The notes under the pieces: model-generated
The model's database searches: none
Seen by the model: only the letters and a program-made list of their open reading frames with translations
Told to the model about the DNA's origin: nothing
Assembly (NCBI GenBank): GCA_015228895.1
Contig: JADGCR010000113.1
Coordinates: forward strand, 1 to 7,260
DNA from: Magnetococcales bacterium
Lineage (GTDB): Bacteria > Pseudomonadota > Magnetococcia > Magnetococcales > Magnetaquicoccaceae
DNA: 7,260 nt
Reading direction: 5' to 3'
In this document: piece after piece, positions 1 to 5,878 of the stretch
Position numbering within the stretch: position 1 is the first letter of the stretch
How the letters are laid out: every line of letters begins with the position of its first letter
Position numbers and translations under genes: made by a program

Positions 1-49
1 GAACATTTCCTTTTTTTGATAGTTAAAGGATACATATTAAAAGGCAAAA

Positions 50-83
50 AAAGGGGGCGCGGTATTTCAACCGCGCCCCCTTT
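50..83 (-). terminator. Intrinsic terminator of the petABC operon
   Basis: A perfect 14-bp stem (50-63 pairing with 70-83) encloses a 6-nt loop (64-69). The core of the stem is G/C only. Read on the minus strand, the stem is followed at once by a T run (complement of the A run 46-52), which is the classic Rho-independent layout. It begins only 5 nt after the petC stop codon, so it should end the petABC transcript. On the plus strand there are only three T residues after the stem, so termination in that direction would be weak. Confidence 0.93.
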
Positions 84-88
84 ACCAC

Positions 89-919
89 TCAGTGATGCAC
101 TTTGGCCCAAACGCGCCGCTTCACCGCATACAACATGGCCGTGAAAACCACCAGATACAGCATCACGTTAATGCCTGCCGACTTGCGCTCCTCCATGGTC
201 GGCTCCGCCGCCCAGGCCAGGAAAGTCACCGCATCACGCGCCAACTGCTTCTGAGAATTTTCCGTACCGTCCACATACTCCACTGCCCCACTGGCCAACG
301 GCATGGGCATGGCGAAGAAATGGCCGGGGAAGTACTTGTTGAAATTGTCCCCGTTCTGAATGCGCGTCAACACCTCCCGCATCTTGTCGGGATGGGAGGC
401 ATCCAACTGCAAGGTGGCCGCCAGCTCCTTGATCTCCGTGTCCGAGAGATTATTGTCCGCCAGCGCCTTGTCCACCAGCGCCTTCTCCTGCTCGGTGACA
501 TAGCCGGTCAGGAGGCCGAAGGTGTAGTTTTCATACCCCTTGCGCGCCTTGGTGATCAGCGAAAGATCCGGGGGCACCACGCCGAACGACTCCTTGGCAC
601 TTTCCGGATCCATGCTGGATTTCATGGAATCGTTCTTGGACTTGCCCACGAATTCCGCCAGCTGAATGACCTCGTTCTCGTTGAGGCCAATCTTGCGCAA
701 CTGGTCGAACTTGATGTACTTGACCCCGTGACAACCCAGGCAAACCTGAACCACCACCTGGGCGCCACGCTTGAGCGCCCCTTGGTCGAACTTGCCAAAG
801 ATACCCTGAAAACCCCAATTTTCGTTGGGCAAGACAGCACCACCGGAAGAAGCGGTCCCGACCTGGGGCAACAGGGCCAAAAGCAGGGCCGCGGTTTTTA
901 CAGTCTTCATGAAGCCCAT
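89..919 (-). CDS. petC: Cytochrome c1 of the cytochrome bc1 complex
   Basis: Membrane-anchored c-type cytochrome of the bc1 complex (complex III); it takes electrons from the Rieske cluster and passes them to soluble or membrane cytochrome c in the periplasm. The 276-aa product has a signal peptide (about 1-23), the heme-binding motif CLGCH at 60-64, the family motif PPDLSLI at 116-122, the axial methionine region FPGHFFAMPMPL at 197-208 (M204 the likely heme ligand) and one C-terminal membrane helix (about 249-266) with a basic cytoplasmic end. The ATG at 919 is chosen because a GGAGG-type ribosome site lies 8 nt upstream; that site overlaps the petB stop. The gap to petB is 15 nt. Between LLTGY (136-140) and FNKYFPGH (193-200) is a charged, helix-like stretch longer than the loop I expect there. 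Confidence 0.96.
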   Translation of the reverse strand: MGFMKTVKTAALLLALLPQVGTASSGGAVLPNENWGFQGIFGKFDQGALKRGAQVVVQVCLGCHGVKYIKFDQLRKIGLNENEVIQLAEFVGKSKNDSMKSSMDPESAKESFGVVPPDLSLITKARKGYENYTFGLLTGYVTEQEKALVDKALADNNLSDTEIKELAATLQLDASHPDKMREVLTRIQNGDNFNKYFPGHFFAMPMPLASGAVEYVDGTENSQKQLARDAVTFLAWAAEPTMEERKSAGINVMLYLVVFTAMLYAVKRRVWAKVHH

Positions 920-934
920 GGTTTTCGCCTCCTC

Positions 935-2143
935 CTACAGACACTTGGGTGGGGTGAGTGGTTTCTCGATGTCGAAGGCGGTAATAAACCAGATCAGGAA
1001 GAAGTAGGAGAAGTAGACCGCCGTGGCAAAACGCCCCACATAGACGATGGGCATGCCACCGAAGACCGTGGCATCCGCCGGATTGTACCCCACCCAACCC
1101 AGGACGATGGAGTCCACGACAAAGATCCAGAAAATCCGCTTGCTGATGGGCCGGTAACGGAACGAACGCACCGGGGAACGATCCAGGAAAGGCAGCACGA
1201 AGAGAATGGCAATGGCCGCCACCATGGCCAGGACACCAACCAGCTTGCTGTAGGAACCCAGAAAGTCGATGGAACGCAGAATGGCGTAGAAGGGCAGGAA
1301 ATACCATTCCGGAACGATGTGAGCCGGGGTCTGCATCGGATTGGCCATGATGTAGTTGTCCGGCTCCAGAAACGCATTCGGGAAGTAGAAGACGAAGGCG
1401 CAGAAGAAGATCAGGAAGACGCCCACCCCGTAGAGATCCTTGATGGTGAAATAGGGATGGAAGGGGATGGTGTCCTTGTGCTCCAGATCGATACCGTCGG
1501 GATTGTTGGAATGAACGGCATGCAGGGCCCAGAGGTGAACGAAAACCAGGCCGAAGATGACGAAGGGCAGCAGGAAATGCAGGGAGAAGAAGCGGTTCAG
1601 GGTGGGATCACCCACGGAGAACCCGCCCCAGACCCAGATGACCAGATCCTCGCCGATCACCGGAACGGCGCTGACCAGATTGGTGATCACCGCAGCTCCC
1701 CAGTAGGACATCTGACCCCAGGGCAGCACATAACCCATGAACGCCGTGCCCATGAGCAGGAAGAAGATGATCACGCCGAACCACCAGAGAATCTCCCGGG
1801 GAGCCCGATAGGAGCCGTAGTACAACCCCCGGAGAATGTGGATGTAAACGGCGATGAAGAAGAAGGTGGCGCCGTTGGCGTGCATGTAGCGCAGGAGCCA
1901 ACCCCAGTTGACATCCCGCATGATGTGTTCCACGGAGTCGAAAGCCAGGGCGGCGTCCGGCTTGTAGTGCATGGCCAGAAAAATACCGGTGGCCAACTGG
2001 ATGACCAGAACGAAGAGAGCCAACGATCCGAAGTTCCACCAATAGTTGAGGTTCTTCGGAGTCGGATATTCCGTAGCCTGGCTTTTGATGAGTTCGGTTA
2101 CGGGGAGACGTGCGTCCACCCACTCCATAATACCTTTGAACAC
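935..2143 (-). CDS. petB: Cytochrome b of the cytochrome bc1 complex (full length, GTG start)
   Basis: Integral membrane subunit that carries hemes bL and bH and both quinone sites (Qo and Qi) and so runs the Q cycle. With the GTG start the product is 402 aa, a normal length for bacterial full-length cytochrome b rather than the split b6/subunit IV form. The four heme-ligand histidines are visible: H88 (RYMHANGA), H102 (YIHILRG), H189 (SLHFLLP) and H203 (FVHLWALH), with 13 residues between members of each pair, as in bc1. The Qo-site motif PEWY is at 278-281, and there are about eight hydrophobic helices. The start is GTG at 2143 because AGGAGG (2150-2155) sits 6 nt upstream; the internal ATG at 2128 has a poorer site, and the frame open further upstream overlaps petA and is not coding. 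It lies 32 nt downstream of petA. Confidence 0.96.
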   Translation of the reverse strand: MFKGIMEWVDARLPVTELIKSQATEYPTPKNLNYWWNFGSLALFVLVIQLATGIFLAMHYKPDAALAFDSVEHIMRDVNWGWLLRYMHANGATFFFIAVYIHILRGLYYGSYRAPREILWWFGVIIFFLLMGTAFMGYVLPWGQMSYWGAAVITNLVSAVPVIGEDLVIWVWGGFSVGDPTLNRFFSLHFLLPFVIFGLVFVHLWALHAVHSNNPDGIDLEHKDTIPFHPYFTIKDLYGVGVFLIFFCAFVFYFPNAFLEPDNYIMANPMQTPAHIVPEWYFLPFYAILRSIDFLGSYSKLVGVLAMVAAIAILFVLPFLDRSPVRSFRYRPISKRIFWIFVVDSIVLGWVGYNPADATVFGGMPIVYVGRFATAVYFSYFFLIWFITAFDIEKPLTPPKCL

Positions 2144-2149
2144 GTATGA

Positions 2150-2155
2150 CCTCCT
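2150..2155 (-). promoter_or_regulatory. Ribosome binding site that fixes the petB GTG start
   Basis: AGGAGG on the minus strand, 6 nt before GTG 2143 and 21 nt before ATG 2128. A perfect Shine-Dalgarno sequence at ideal spacing favours the GTG, which adds five residues (MFKGI) before the ATG-initiated form. Confidence 0.8.
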
Positions 2156-2175
2156 AGGCGTGACGAGGATCTCGA

Positions 2176-2706
2176 TTAGGCCATCTTTTTGCCGATGACA
2201 AGGGTCTTGGCGTCCTTGAATTCGTGATGGGGTACCGGCAGATTGTTCGGCGCCGGTCCTTTGCGAATGCGACCCGAGGTATCGTAGTGGGAACCGTGGC
2301 AAGGGCACAGGAATCCACCGAAATCGCCGGTACCGATCGGTTGGGGCACACAGCCCAGATGGGTGCAGATGGCCAGAACCACCAGCCACTCCGGATTCTT
2401 GGCGCGCTCGTCGTCCTTTTCGGGTTGCCGCATGGAGGCGTCGCTGTCATCCTTGCGGGCGGCGGCAATCTGAGCCTCGGTGCGGTGCAGAACGAAGACG
2501 GGCTTGCCTTGCCAGGGCACGGTGATCATCTGGCCTTTCTCGATGGATCCCAGATTGACTTCGGTCGTGGCCTGGGCCAAAACGTCGGCGGAAGGGCTCC
2601 AGGAGCGGATGAAAGGCCAGGCCGCCCCGACCACGCCAGCAGCGCCAACGGCGCCGGTGGCCAGAATAAGGAAATCGCGACGGTTCTCTTCCTGCTCGAT
2701 GACCAT
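2176..2706 (-). CDS. petA: Rieske iron-sulfur subunit of the cytochrome bc1 complex
   Basis: Carries the [2Fe-2S] cluster that accepts the first electron from ubiquinol at the Qo site and passes it to cytochrome c1. The 176-aa product begins with a twin-arginine signal-anchor (NRRDFL at 8-13, then a hydrophobic alanine/glycine/valine helix to about 33) that stays uncleaved in this family. Cluster box 1 is CTHLGC (114-119) and box 2 is CPCHG (134-138). C114, H116, C134 and H137 are the cluster ligands; C119 and C136 form the disulfide. The Pro loop [10 protein letters not shown] is at 150-159. ATG 2706 is chosen because it puts the RR motif at the N-terminus as usual; its GGAGG site is rather far (12 nt). 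A longer form from ATG 2793 would add 29 unlikely residues and overlap the candidate promoter. First gene of petABC. Confidence 0.96.
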   Translation of the reverse strand: MVIEQEENRRDFLILATGAVGAAGVVGAAWPFIRSWSPSADVLAQATTEVNLGSIEKGQMITVPWQGKPVFVLHRTEAQIAAARKDDSDASMRQPEKDDERAKNPEWLVVLAICTHLGCVPQPIGTGDFGGFLCPCHGSHYDTSGRIRKGPAPNNLPVPHHEFKDAKTLVIGKKMA

Positions 2707-2792
2707 GAGCTCTTTCGACCTCCCCGGGAGTAAGGAAATGGTGGCAACCTTCTGAGTGACGGAAACGGAAAAACCGGAAATGTGCGTCGGCA

Positions 2793-2821
2793 AATATTCC
2801 AGAGTGTGATGGCCTCGTCAA
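2793..2821 (-). promoter_or_regulatory. Candidate sigma70-type promoter for petABC
   Basis: On the minus strand TTGACG (complement of 2816-2821, 5/6 match to the -35 consensus) is followed after exactly 17 nt by AATATT (2793-2798, 4/6 match to the -10). Transcription would start near 2786, about 80 nt before the petA ATG. This is by-eye matching only; a second possible start tied to the FNR-like box upstream is listed as a finding. Confidence 0.45.
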
Positions 2822-2869
2822 CCTACAATTGCATCAGGAGGATGTTAAAGCCTCTTTTTTGGATGTACA

Positions 2870-2883
2870 TTGATCCGGATCAG
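2870..2883. promoter_or_regulatory. FNR/ANR-type binding box (candidate)
   Basis: TTGATCCGGATCAG matches the FNR-family consensus TTGAT-N4-ATCAA at 9 of 10 defined bases; the inner 12 bp (2871-2882) form a perfect palindrome. It lies in the divergent petA/trmL intergenic region. FNR-family regulators switch respiratory genes with oxygen supply, which suits a site next to bc1 genes. Its centre is 41.5 nt upstream of a possible petABC start at 2835, with TAACAT (2842-2847, minus strand) as a weak -10. It could also act on trmL. Inference from motif and position only. Confidence 0.5.
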
Positions 2884-2950
2884 AAAAAATGCTGAATGCA
2901 CATATGGAGATCTTGCCTTGATCAGCCTGGAAGCCCCTTCGGGAACCGGA

Positions 2951-3436
2951 ATGCATGTGATTCTCCTCGCCCCGGAAATACCCGCCAATACCGGAAACAT
3001 TCAACGACTGTGCGCCGCCACCGCTTCGGTGCTGCATCTGGTGGGGCCGCTGGGCTTTAGACTGGACCACGCCGGGGTGAAACGAGCCGGAATGGACTAC
3101 CGGGACTGGAGCGAGGTGCGCCGCTATCGGGACTGGGATCACTACCTCCAGGGAAATCCCTTTCCCGAAAACACCTATGCCCTCTCCACCCGTGGCGCCC
3201 TGCCCCCCTCGGCATATCGGTTCGCGGCGGGAGACCGCCTGCTTTTCGGCGCCGAAAGCCGGGGCTTGCCGGAAGAACTCCTGACCCAACTCCTCCCCCG
3301 GGTGGTGCGCATTCCCATGACCCCGCGGGCCCGCAGCCTCAACCTGGCCAACAGCGTGGCCATCGTCCTCTATGAAGCCTTGCGTCAGTTGGACTACCCC
3401 GGCCTCTCCCCGACAGACAATTCGGTGATGCCGTGA
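2951..3436 (+). CDS. trmL: tRNA (cytidine(34)-2'-O)-methyltransferase, TrmL/YibK family
   Basis: Cytoplasmic SPOUT-fold enzyme that uses S-adenosylmethionine to methylate the 2'-O of the wobble nucleotide 34 (C or cmnm5U) in tRNA-Leu isoacceptors, helping codon-anticodon pairing. The 161-aa product is close in size to E. coli TrmL. Family motifs are all present: PEIPANTGNIQR (8-19), LLFGAESRGLPEE (97-109), and the C-terminal knot region IPM (121-123) followed by RSLNLANSVAIVLYEALRQ (128-146), which binds the cofactor. ATG 2951 is chosen because it begins the first beta strand (MHVILLAPEI) as in homologues. The ribosome site is weak (GGGA at about 8 nt). The frame is open upstream to a TTG at 2870, but that segment does not resemble the family. 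It is transcribed divergently from petABC and convergently with the DsbA-like gene, so it appears to stand alone. Confidence 0.93.
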   Translation: MHVILLAPEIPANTGNIQRLCAATASVLHLVGPLGFRLDHAGVKRAGMDYRDWSEVRRYRDWDHYLQGNPFPENTYALSTRGALPPSAYRFAAGDRLLFGAESRGLPEELLTQLLPRVVRIPMTPRARSLNLANSVAIVLYEALRQLDYPGLSPTDNSVMP

Positions 3437-3451
3437 GCCGGTCAGGCGGAA

Positions 3452-3477
3452 GAGCGCCACATACAGGGCCGGCGCTC
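3452..3477. other. Small hairpin after trmL
   Basis: GAGCGCC (3452-3458) pairs with GGCGCTC (3471-3477) around a 12-nt loop, 15 nt after the trmL stop. No T run follows on either strand, so it may stabilise the transcript end rather than terminate on its own. Confidence 0.35.
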
Positions 3478-3514
3478 AGAAAGAATCGGAAAGTTCCCGC
3501 CTGTTCAGGTAAAG

Positions 3515-3546
3515 GGGTTCCGGGAGGGATATCCACCCCGGAACCC
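3515..3546. terminator. Hairpin between convergent genes, probable bidirectional terminator
   Basis: GGGTTCCGGG (3515-3524) is perfectly complementary to CCCGGAACCC (3537-3546); inside the loop GG (3527-3528) and CC (3533-3534) can pair around ATAT, so the whole 32-nt element is nearly symmetric. It lies between the ends of trmL and the DsbA-like gene. The flanking T runs are short on both strands, so the hairpin is clear but its strength as an intrinsic terminator is uncertain. Confidence 0.6.
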
Positions 3547-3562
3547 GGTTTATCGGTCTGAA

Positions 3563-4579
3563 CTACTTTTTCAACTCCTGGTCGATCAGTGCCTGAAACT
3601 CCGCCAACGGCTTGGCTCCCATCACCATGAGACCATTGATGAAAAAGGTCGGGGTTCCCGTCACGCCCAGGCGGCTGCCCTCCTCAAAATCCCCGGAAAT
3701 CCGCGGCACCTGTTTGTTGCCGGCCATGCAGGCGTTGAACTTGTCCGCATCCAGCTTGAGCTTGCCGGCGATCTCCCCGTAGAGCTTGGCGCCCAAAGCC
3801 TCCTGCTGCGCGAACAAGGCATCGTGATACTCCCAGAAGCGACCCTGTTCGTGGGCGCACATGGAGGCCTCTGCCGCCTCTGCGGCCTGGTCGTGCCCAG
3901 GCACCGGATAGTGGCGGAACACCACCCGCACCTGATCGGGCGAATACTTCTTGGCCAGATCCTGCAACAGTTGTTGCCCCTTCTTGCAGTAGGGACACTG
4001 GAAATCGGAAAACTCCACGATGGTCACCGGGGCCTTGACGTTGCCACGGGAAGGCTCCATGGGACCGTTCACCGCCACCCGGGGTGGCGTCGGAGCCTGC
4101 AACAGCACTTCCACCTTGTGCTTCTTGACCAACTCACCCATGAACTGGGTGAAGGCCTCGTCCTGAGCCTCCTCCTCCATTTGCTGACGCACGTAGCTCT
4201 TCTCCTGGGCCGGATCGCCGGAAGGAGGCGCCTCTCCGCGATTGGCCTTCAGGAAGGTTTCCACCTCTTCATCGGTGATCTTGCGGATGCGTTTCTCCAT
4301 CTCGCTTTTCAGGAACTGATCCGATGTCATCCCTTTGGCCTTGGCTTCCAGGTCCAGCAGGTGATCGGCCAGCTTCTGCTGCAGCAGACGCATGCGCAAC
4401 ATGTAACGCTTGCGATCCAGATCGTAATATTTCCCGACAAGCTCCTTGTCCAGACTCTCCACCGTCAGGGACCAGGAACCCACCTTGACCGCCGTTTCCG
4501 CCGCCCAGGCCGAAGGGCCCGCCACGATCCCGGCCGTTACCGTCAACCCCAGAAGGAGTCGGCGCACATTGAATTCCAT
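3563..4579 (-). CDS. Secreted DsbA-like thioredoxin-fold protein with N-terminal SurA-like helical region
   Basis: Predicted periplasmic thiol-disulfide oxidoreductase or isomerase of the DsbA/Thioredoxin_4 type. The 338-aa product has a signal peptide ending at about AWA-26. Residues 30-160 are charged and helical, with LLQQKLADHLLDLEAKAKG and ITDEEVETFLKAN resembling the N-terminal chaperone part of SurA/PpiC proteins. The DsbA-like domain spans about 175-338: VTIVEFSDFQCPYCKKG carries the active-site CPYC at 195-198, and GVTGTPTFFING carries the cis-proline P310. Two further cysteines (C241, C284) may form a structural disulfide. No prolyl-isomerase domain is visible. ATG 4579 has a modest GAGG site 9 nt upstream. 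It follows the two COQ10/RatA genes on the same strand with a 36-nt gap, so cotranscription is likely. Substrates unknown; whether it oxidises or isomerises disulfides cannot be told from sequence. Confidence 0.87.
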   Translation of the reverse strand: MEFNVRRLLLGLTVTAGIVAGPSAWAAETAVKVGSWSLTVESLDKELVGKYYDLDRKRYMLRMRLLQQKLADHLLDLEAKAKGMTSDQFLKSEMEKRIRKITDEEVETFLKANRGEAPPSGDPAQEKSYVRQQMEEEAQDEAFTQFMGELVKKHKVEVLLQAPTPPRVAVNGPMEPSRGNVKAPVTIVEFSDFQCPYCKKGQQLLQDLAKKYSPDQVRVVFRHYPVPGHDQAAEAAEASMCAHEQGRFWEYHDALFAQQEALGAKLYGEIAGKLKLDADKFNACMAGNKQVPRISGDFEEGSRLGVTGTPTFFINGLMVMGAKPLAEFQALIDQELKK

Positions 4580-4615
4580 CAGGATAATCCTCTTCTCCAG
4601 GGGTGAACCGATCCC

Positions 4616-5050
4616 TTACGACCGGTTGTAAAGGGCGTGCGCCCTTTGCCGAAAGGCCTCCACCATCTGCTTGGAAGCCGCCGAGAATACAGGCCCGAGG
4701 GTCATTTCCAGAATGGGGTTGCGAAACTGAAAGTCGATGTAAAAATCGATGCGCGTGCCTTCATCCAGCGGCGTGAAGCGCCATTGGCTCTCCAGAGCGC
4801 GAAACGGCCCCGATTTCAGCCGGATGGTCACCTCCCGACCCGGAATCACCGAATCCACCGTTTGAAAGGTCTCCCGCAGCCCCTTGAAAGCGATGGTCAT
4901 CTCCGCGATGAACTGCTGCGGTGTCTCGTCAAACTTGCGCGCCTTGACGCACCAGGGCAAAAACTGGGAGTAACTCGCCATGTCGACCACCAGATCATAC
5001 ATCTGTTCCGGGGTGAACGGCACGGTTTCACTGGCTTCTCTTCTCGGCAT
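4616..5050 (-). CDS. COQ10/RatA-family START-domain protein, copy A (downstream)
   Basis: Small (144 aa) lipid-binding START/SRPBCC-fold protein. The family includes mitochondrial COQ10, which binds ubiquinone and is needed for its respiratory function, and E. coli RatA/PasT, first described as a ribosome-targeting toxin and later also as a COQ10-like protein. The whole chain is one domain: PFTPEQMYDLVVDMASYSQFLPWC (11-34, with the family's FLPWC), FKGLRE (55-60), GPFRALESQW (81-90), IDFYIDFQFR (101-110) and C-terminal helix QMVEAFRQRAHALY (128-141). No signal peptide, so cytoplasmic or at the inner face of the membrane. ATG 5050 has a strong GGAGG site 5 nt upstream. It is 33 nt downstream of a homologous copy. 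No ratB or smpB neighbour is seen, which argues against a toxin-antitoxin reading. Confidence 0.88.
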   Translation of the reverse strand: MPRREASETVPFTPEQMYDLVVDMASYSQFLPWCVKARKFDETPQQFIAEMTIAFKGLRETFQTVDSVIPGREVTIRLKSGPFRALESQWRFTPLDEGTRIDFYIDFQFRNPILEMTLGPVFSAASKQMVEAFRQRAHALYNRS

Positions 5051-5083
5051 CCTCTCCTCCCAAACGCCTCCCTGATTCCAAAT

Positions 5084-5512
5084 TCAACCGTACAGCGCCA
5101 TGGCCCTGGTGCGAAAAGCCGACACCATCTGCTTGGCCGCCTGGTTGAAAAACGGCCCCAGCGTCATCTCCATCAGGCGACTGCGAAATTTGAAGTCGAT
5201 GTAAAAGTCGATCTGGGTGCCATTGGGCTTGGCGGTGAAATGCCAGGCGCTCTCCAGATGCTCGAACGGTCCCGAAACCAGGGTAATCGTCACCTTCTCC
5301 CCCGGAATCAGGCGGTCCAGGGTACGAAACTTCTCCCGCACCCCTTTGAAGTTTACCGACATCTCCGCCACGAACTGGCTCGTTTCAACCTCGGTCTTGC
5401 GTCCCTTGGAACACCAGACCAGGAATTCCGGGTATCGCTCCACATCAACCACCAGATCGAACATCTGCTGCGGCGAAAACGGCACCATCTCGCTGATGCG
5501 AATGCTGGGCAT
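5084..5512 (-). CDS. COQ10/RatA-family START-domain protein, copy B (upstream)
   Basis: A 142-aa single-domain protein of the same family as the next gene downstream. An ungapped by-eye alignment of the two gives about 84 identical positions of 142, with IDFYIDF.FR (101-110), EMTLGP (115-120) and QMV.AF (128-133) shared. Copy B reads FLVWC where the usual motif is FLPWC, and keeps the common C-terminal end LYG. The role is probably ubiquinone binding or delivery; no secretion signal. ATG 5512 is chosen because homologues start near here (MPSIRISEMVPF); the GGAGG site is 13 nt away, which is long. The frame stays open to a GTG at 5722, but the extra 70 residues look like non-coding sequence. 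First gene of the apparent operon with copy A and the DsbA-like protein. Confidence 0.87.
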   Translation of the reverse strand: MPSIRISEMVPFSPQQMFDLVVDVERYPEFLVWCSKGRKTEVETSQFVAEMSVNFKGVREKFRTLDRLIPGEKVTITLVSGPFEHLESAWHFTAKPNGTQIDFYIDFKFRSRLMEMTLGPFFNQAAKQMVSAFRTRAMALYG

Positions 5513-5686
5513 GGCAGCAATCAATCCTCCGGGACAAAAGGGTGACGACTCGAATCGGCAAACCAAGGCTCCTGGCGGGAGACGGTAGCGGGTTCCCCTT
5601 TGCTCGGCAAGCCTTTTGATGCATGCCGGGTGGAATCCCTCGACTTCACCTCTCCGACCTCTCGGTTTTCCTCTCCTCCCCCACAA

Positions 5687-5723
5687 TGTGTCATATGCCA
5701 CAACAAACAGGTCAAATGACACA
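5687..5723. repeat. Inverted repeat, possible operator
   Basis: TGTGTCATATG (5687-5697) and CAAATGACACA (5713-5723) pair at 10 of 11 positions around a 15-nt centre. The right arm also contains a compact palindrome, GTCA-AA-TGAC (5711-5720). It sits about 25 nt upstream of the candidate -35 of the receptor gene and in the leader region of the divergent operon, a position suited to a regulator of one or both. The regulator is unknown. Confidence 0.45.
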
Positions 5724-5747
5724 ATACTACCAATTGTTTGTGGTGAA

Positions 5748-5777
5748 TTGATAATACATCTACCTGTTTTATTTAAT
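5748..5777 (+). promoter_or_regulatory. Candidate promoter for the TonB receptor gene
   Basis: TTGATA (5748-5753, 5/6 match to the -35 consensus) and TTTAAT (5772-5777, 5/6 match to the -10) are 18 nt apart in the AT-rich part of the gap. The start would be near 5784, giving a leader of about 95 nt. By-eye call. Confidence 0.5.
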
Positions 5778-5878
5778 TAGTTGTATATGGCCCCTCGTTT
5801 GCGATGACAGCCCATCCAGTCCATCCCGCAATCCCGCGTGGATCGGCATCCTCCCCCTCAACCCGCATAAGGTGCCCT

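Larger units (their letters stand above)
5513..5878. other. Divergent intergenic region (366 nt)
   Basis: Separates the COQ10/RatA operon (minus) from the TonB receptor gene (plus). The part next to copy B (5513-5680) is GC-rich with a pyrimidine-rich stretch at about 5648-5682 (purine-rich in the minus-strand transcript). The middle (5683-5790) is clearly AT-rich and holds an inverted repeat and a promoter candidate, both listed separately. The last 90 nt would be the untranslated leader of the receptor; it has a short direct repeat ATCCCGC (5823-5829, 5831-5837) but no riboswitch I recognise. I could not find a convincing minus-strand promoter. No gene supported. Confidence 0.6.

Noticed and set aside
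1..49. AT-rich stretch at the left edge as a promoter or gene end
   Set aside because: It contains T and A runs but no paired -35/-10 at normal spacing and no coding sequence; the neighbour that would explain it is outside the window.
92..2149. Long plus-strand open frame (685 codons) across petC and petB
   Set aside because: It lies antisense to two clearly identified bc1 genes, has a low-complexity H/Q/E/G-rich product with no domain, and is explained by the codon bias of the opposite strand.
2842..2895. Possible 17-residue leader peptide after AGGAGG upstream of trmL
   Set aside because: The AGGAGG touches the ATG with no spacer, so initiation would be poor; there is no attenuator hairpin and no run of one regulatory amino acid.
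4616..5512. Toxin-antitoxin module (RatA-type label)
   Set aside because: Both genes are homologous to each other, no antitoxin-like or ratB partner is present, and the family is better explained as COQ10-like quinone-binding proteins.
5513..5722. N-terminal extension of COQ10/RatA copy B to a GTG at 5722
   Set aside because: No ribosome site precedes the GTG, the added 70 residues are unlike the family, and the segment crosses the AT-rich regulatory region.
5741..5760. Fur box upstream of the TonB receptor
   Set aside because: Only a single GATAAT-like hexamer is present; the neighbouring hexamers do not match, and the receptor's residues point to copper rather than iron.
5784..5878. Cobalamin or other riboswitch in the receptor leader
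   Set aside because: The leader is under 100 nt, lacks a B12-box-like GCCACTG motif, and shows only a weak bulged stem near 5823-5843.
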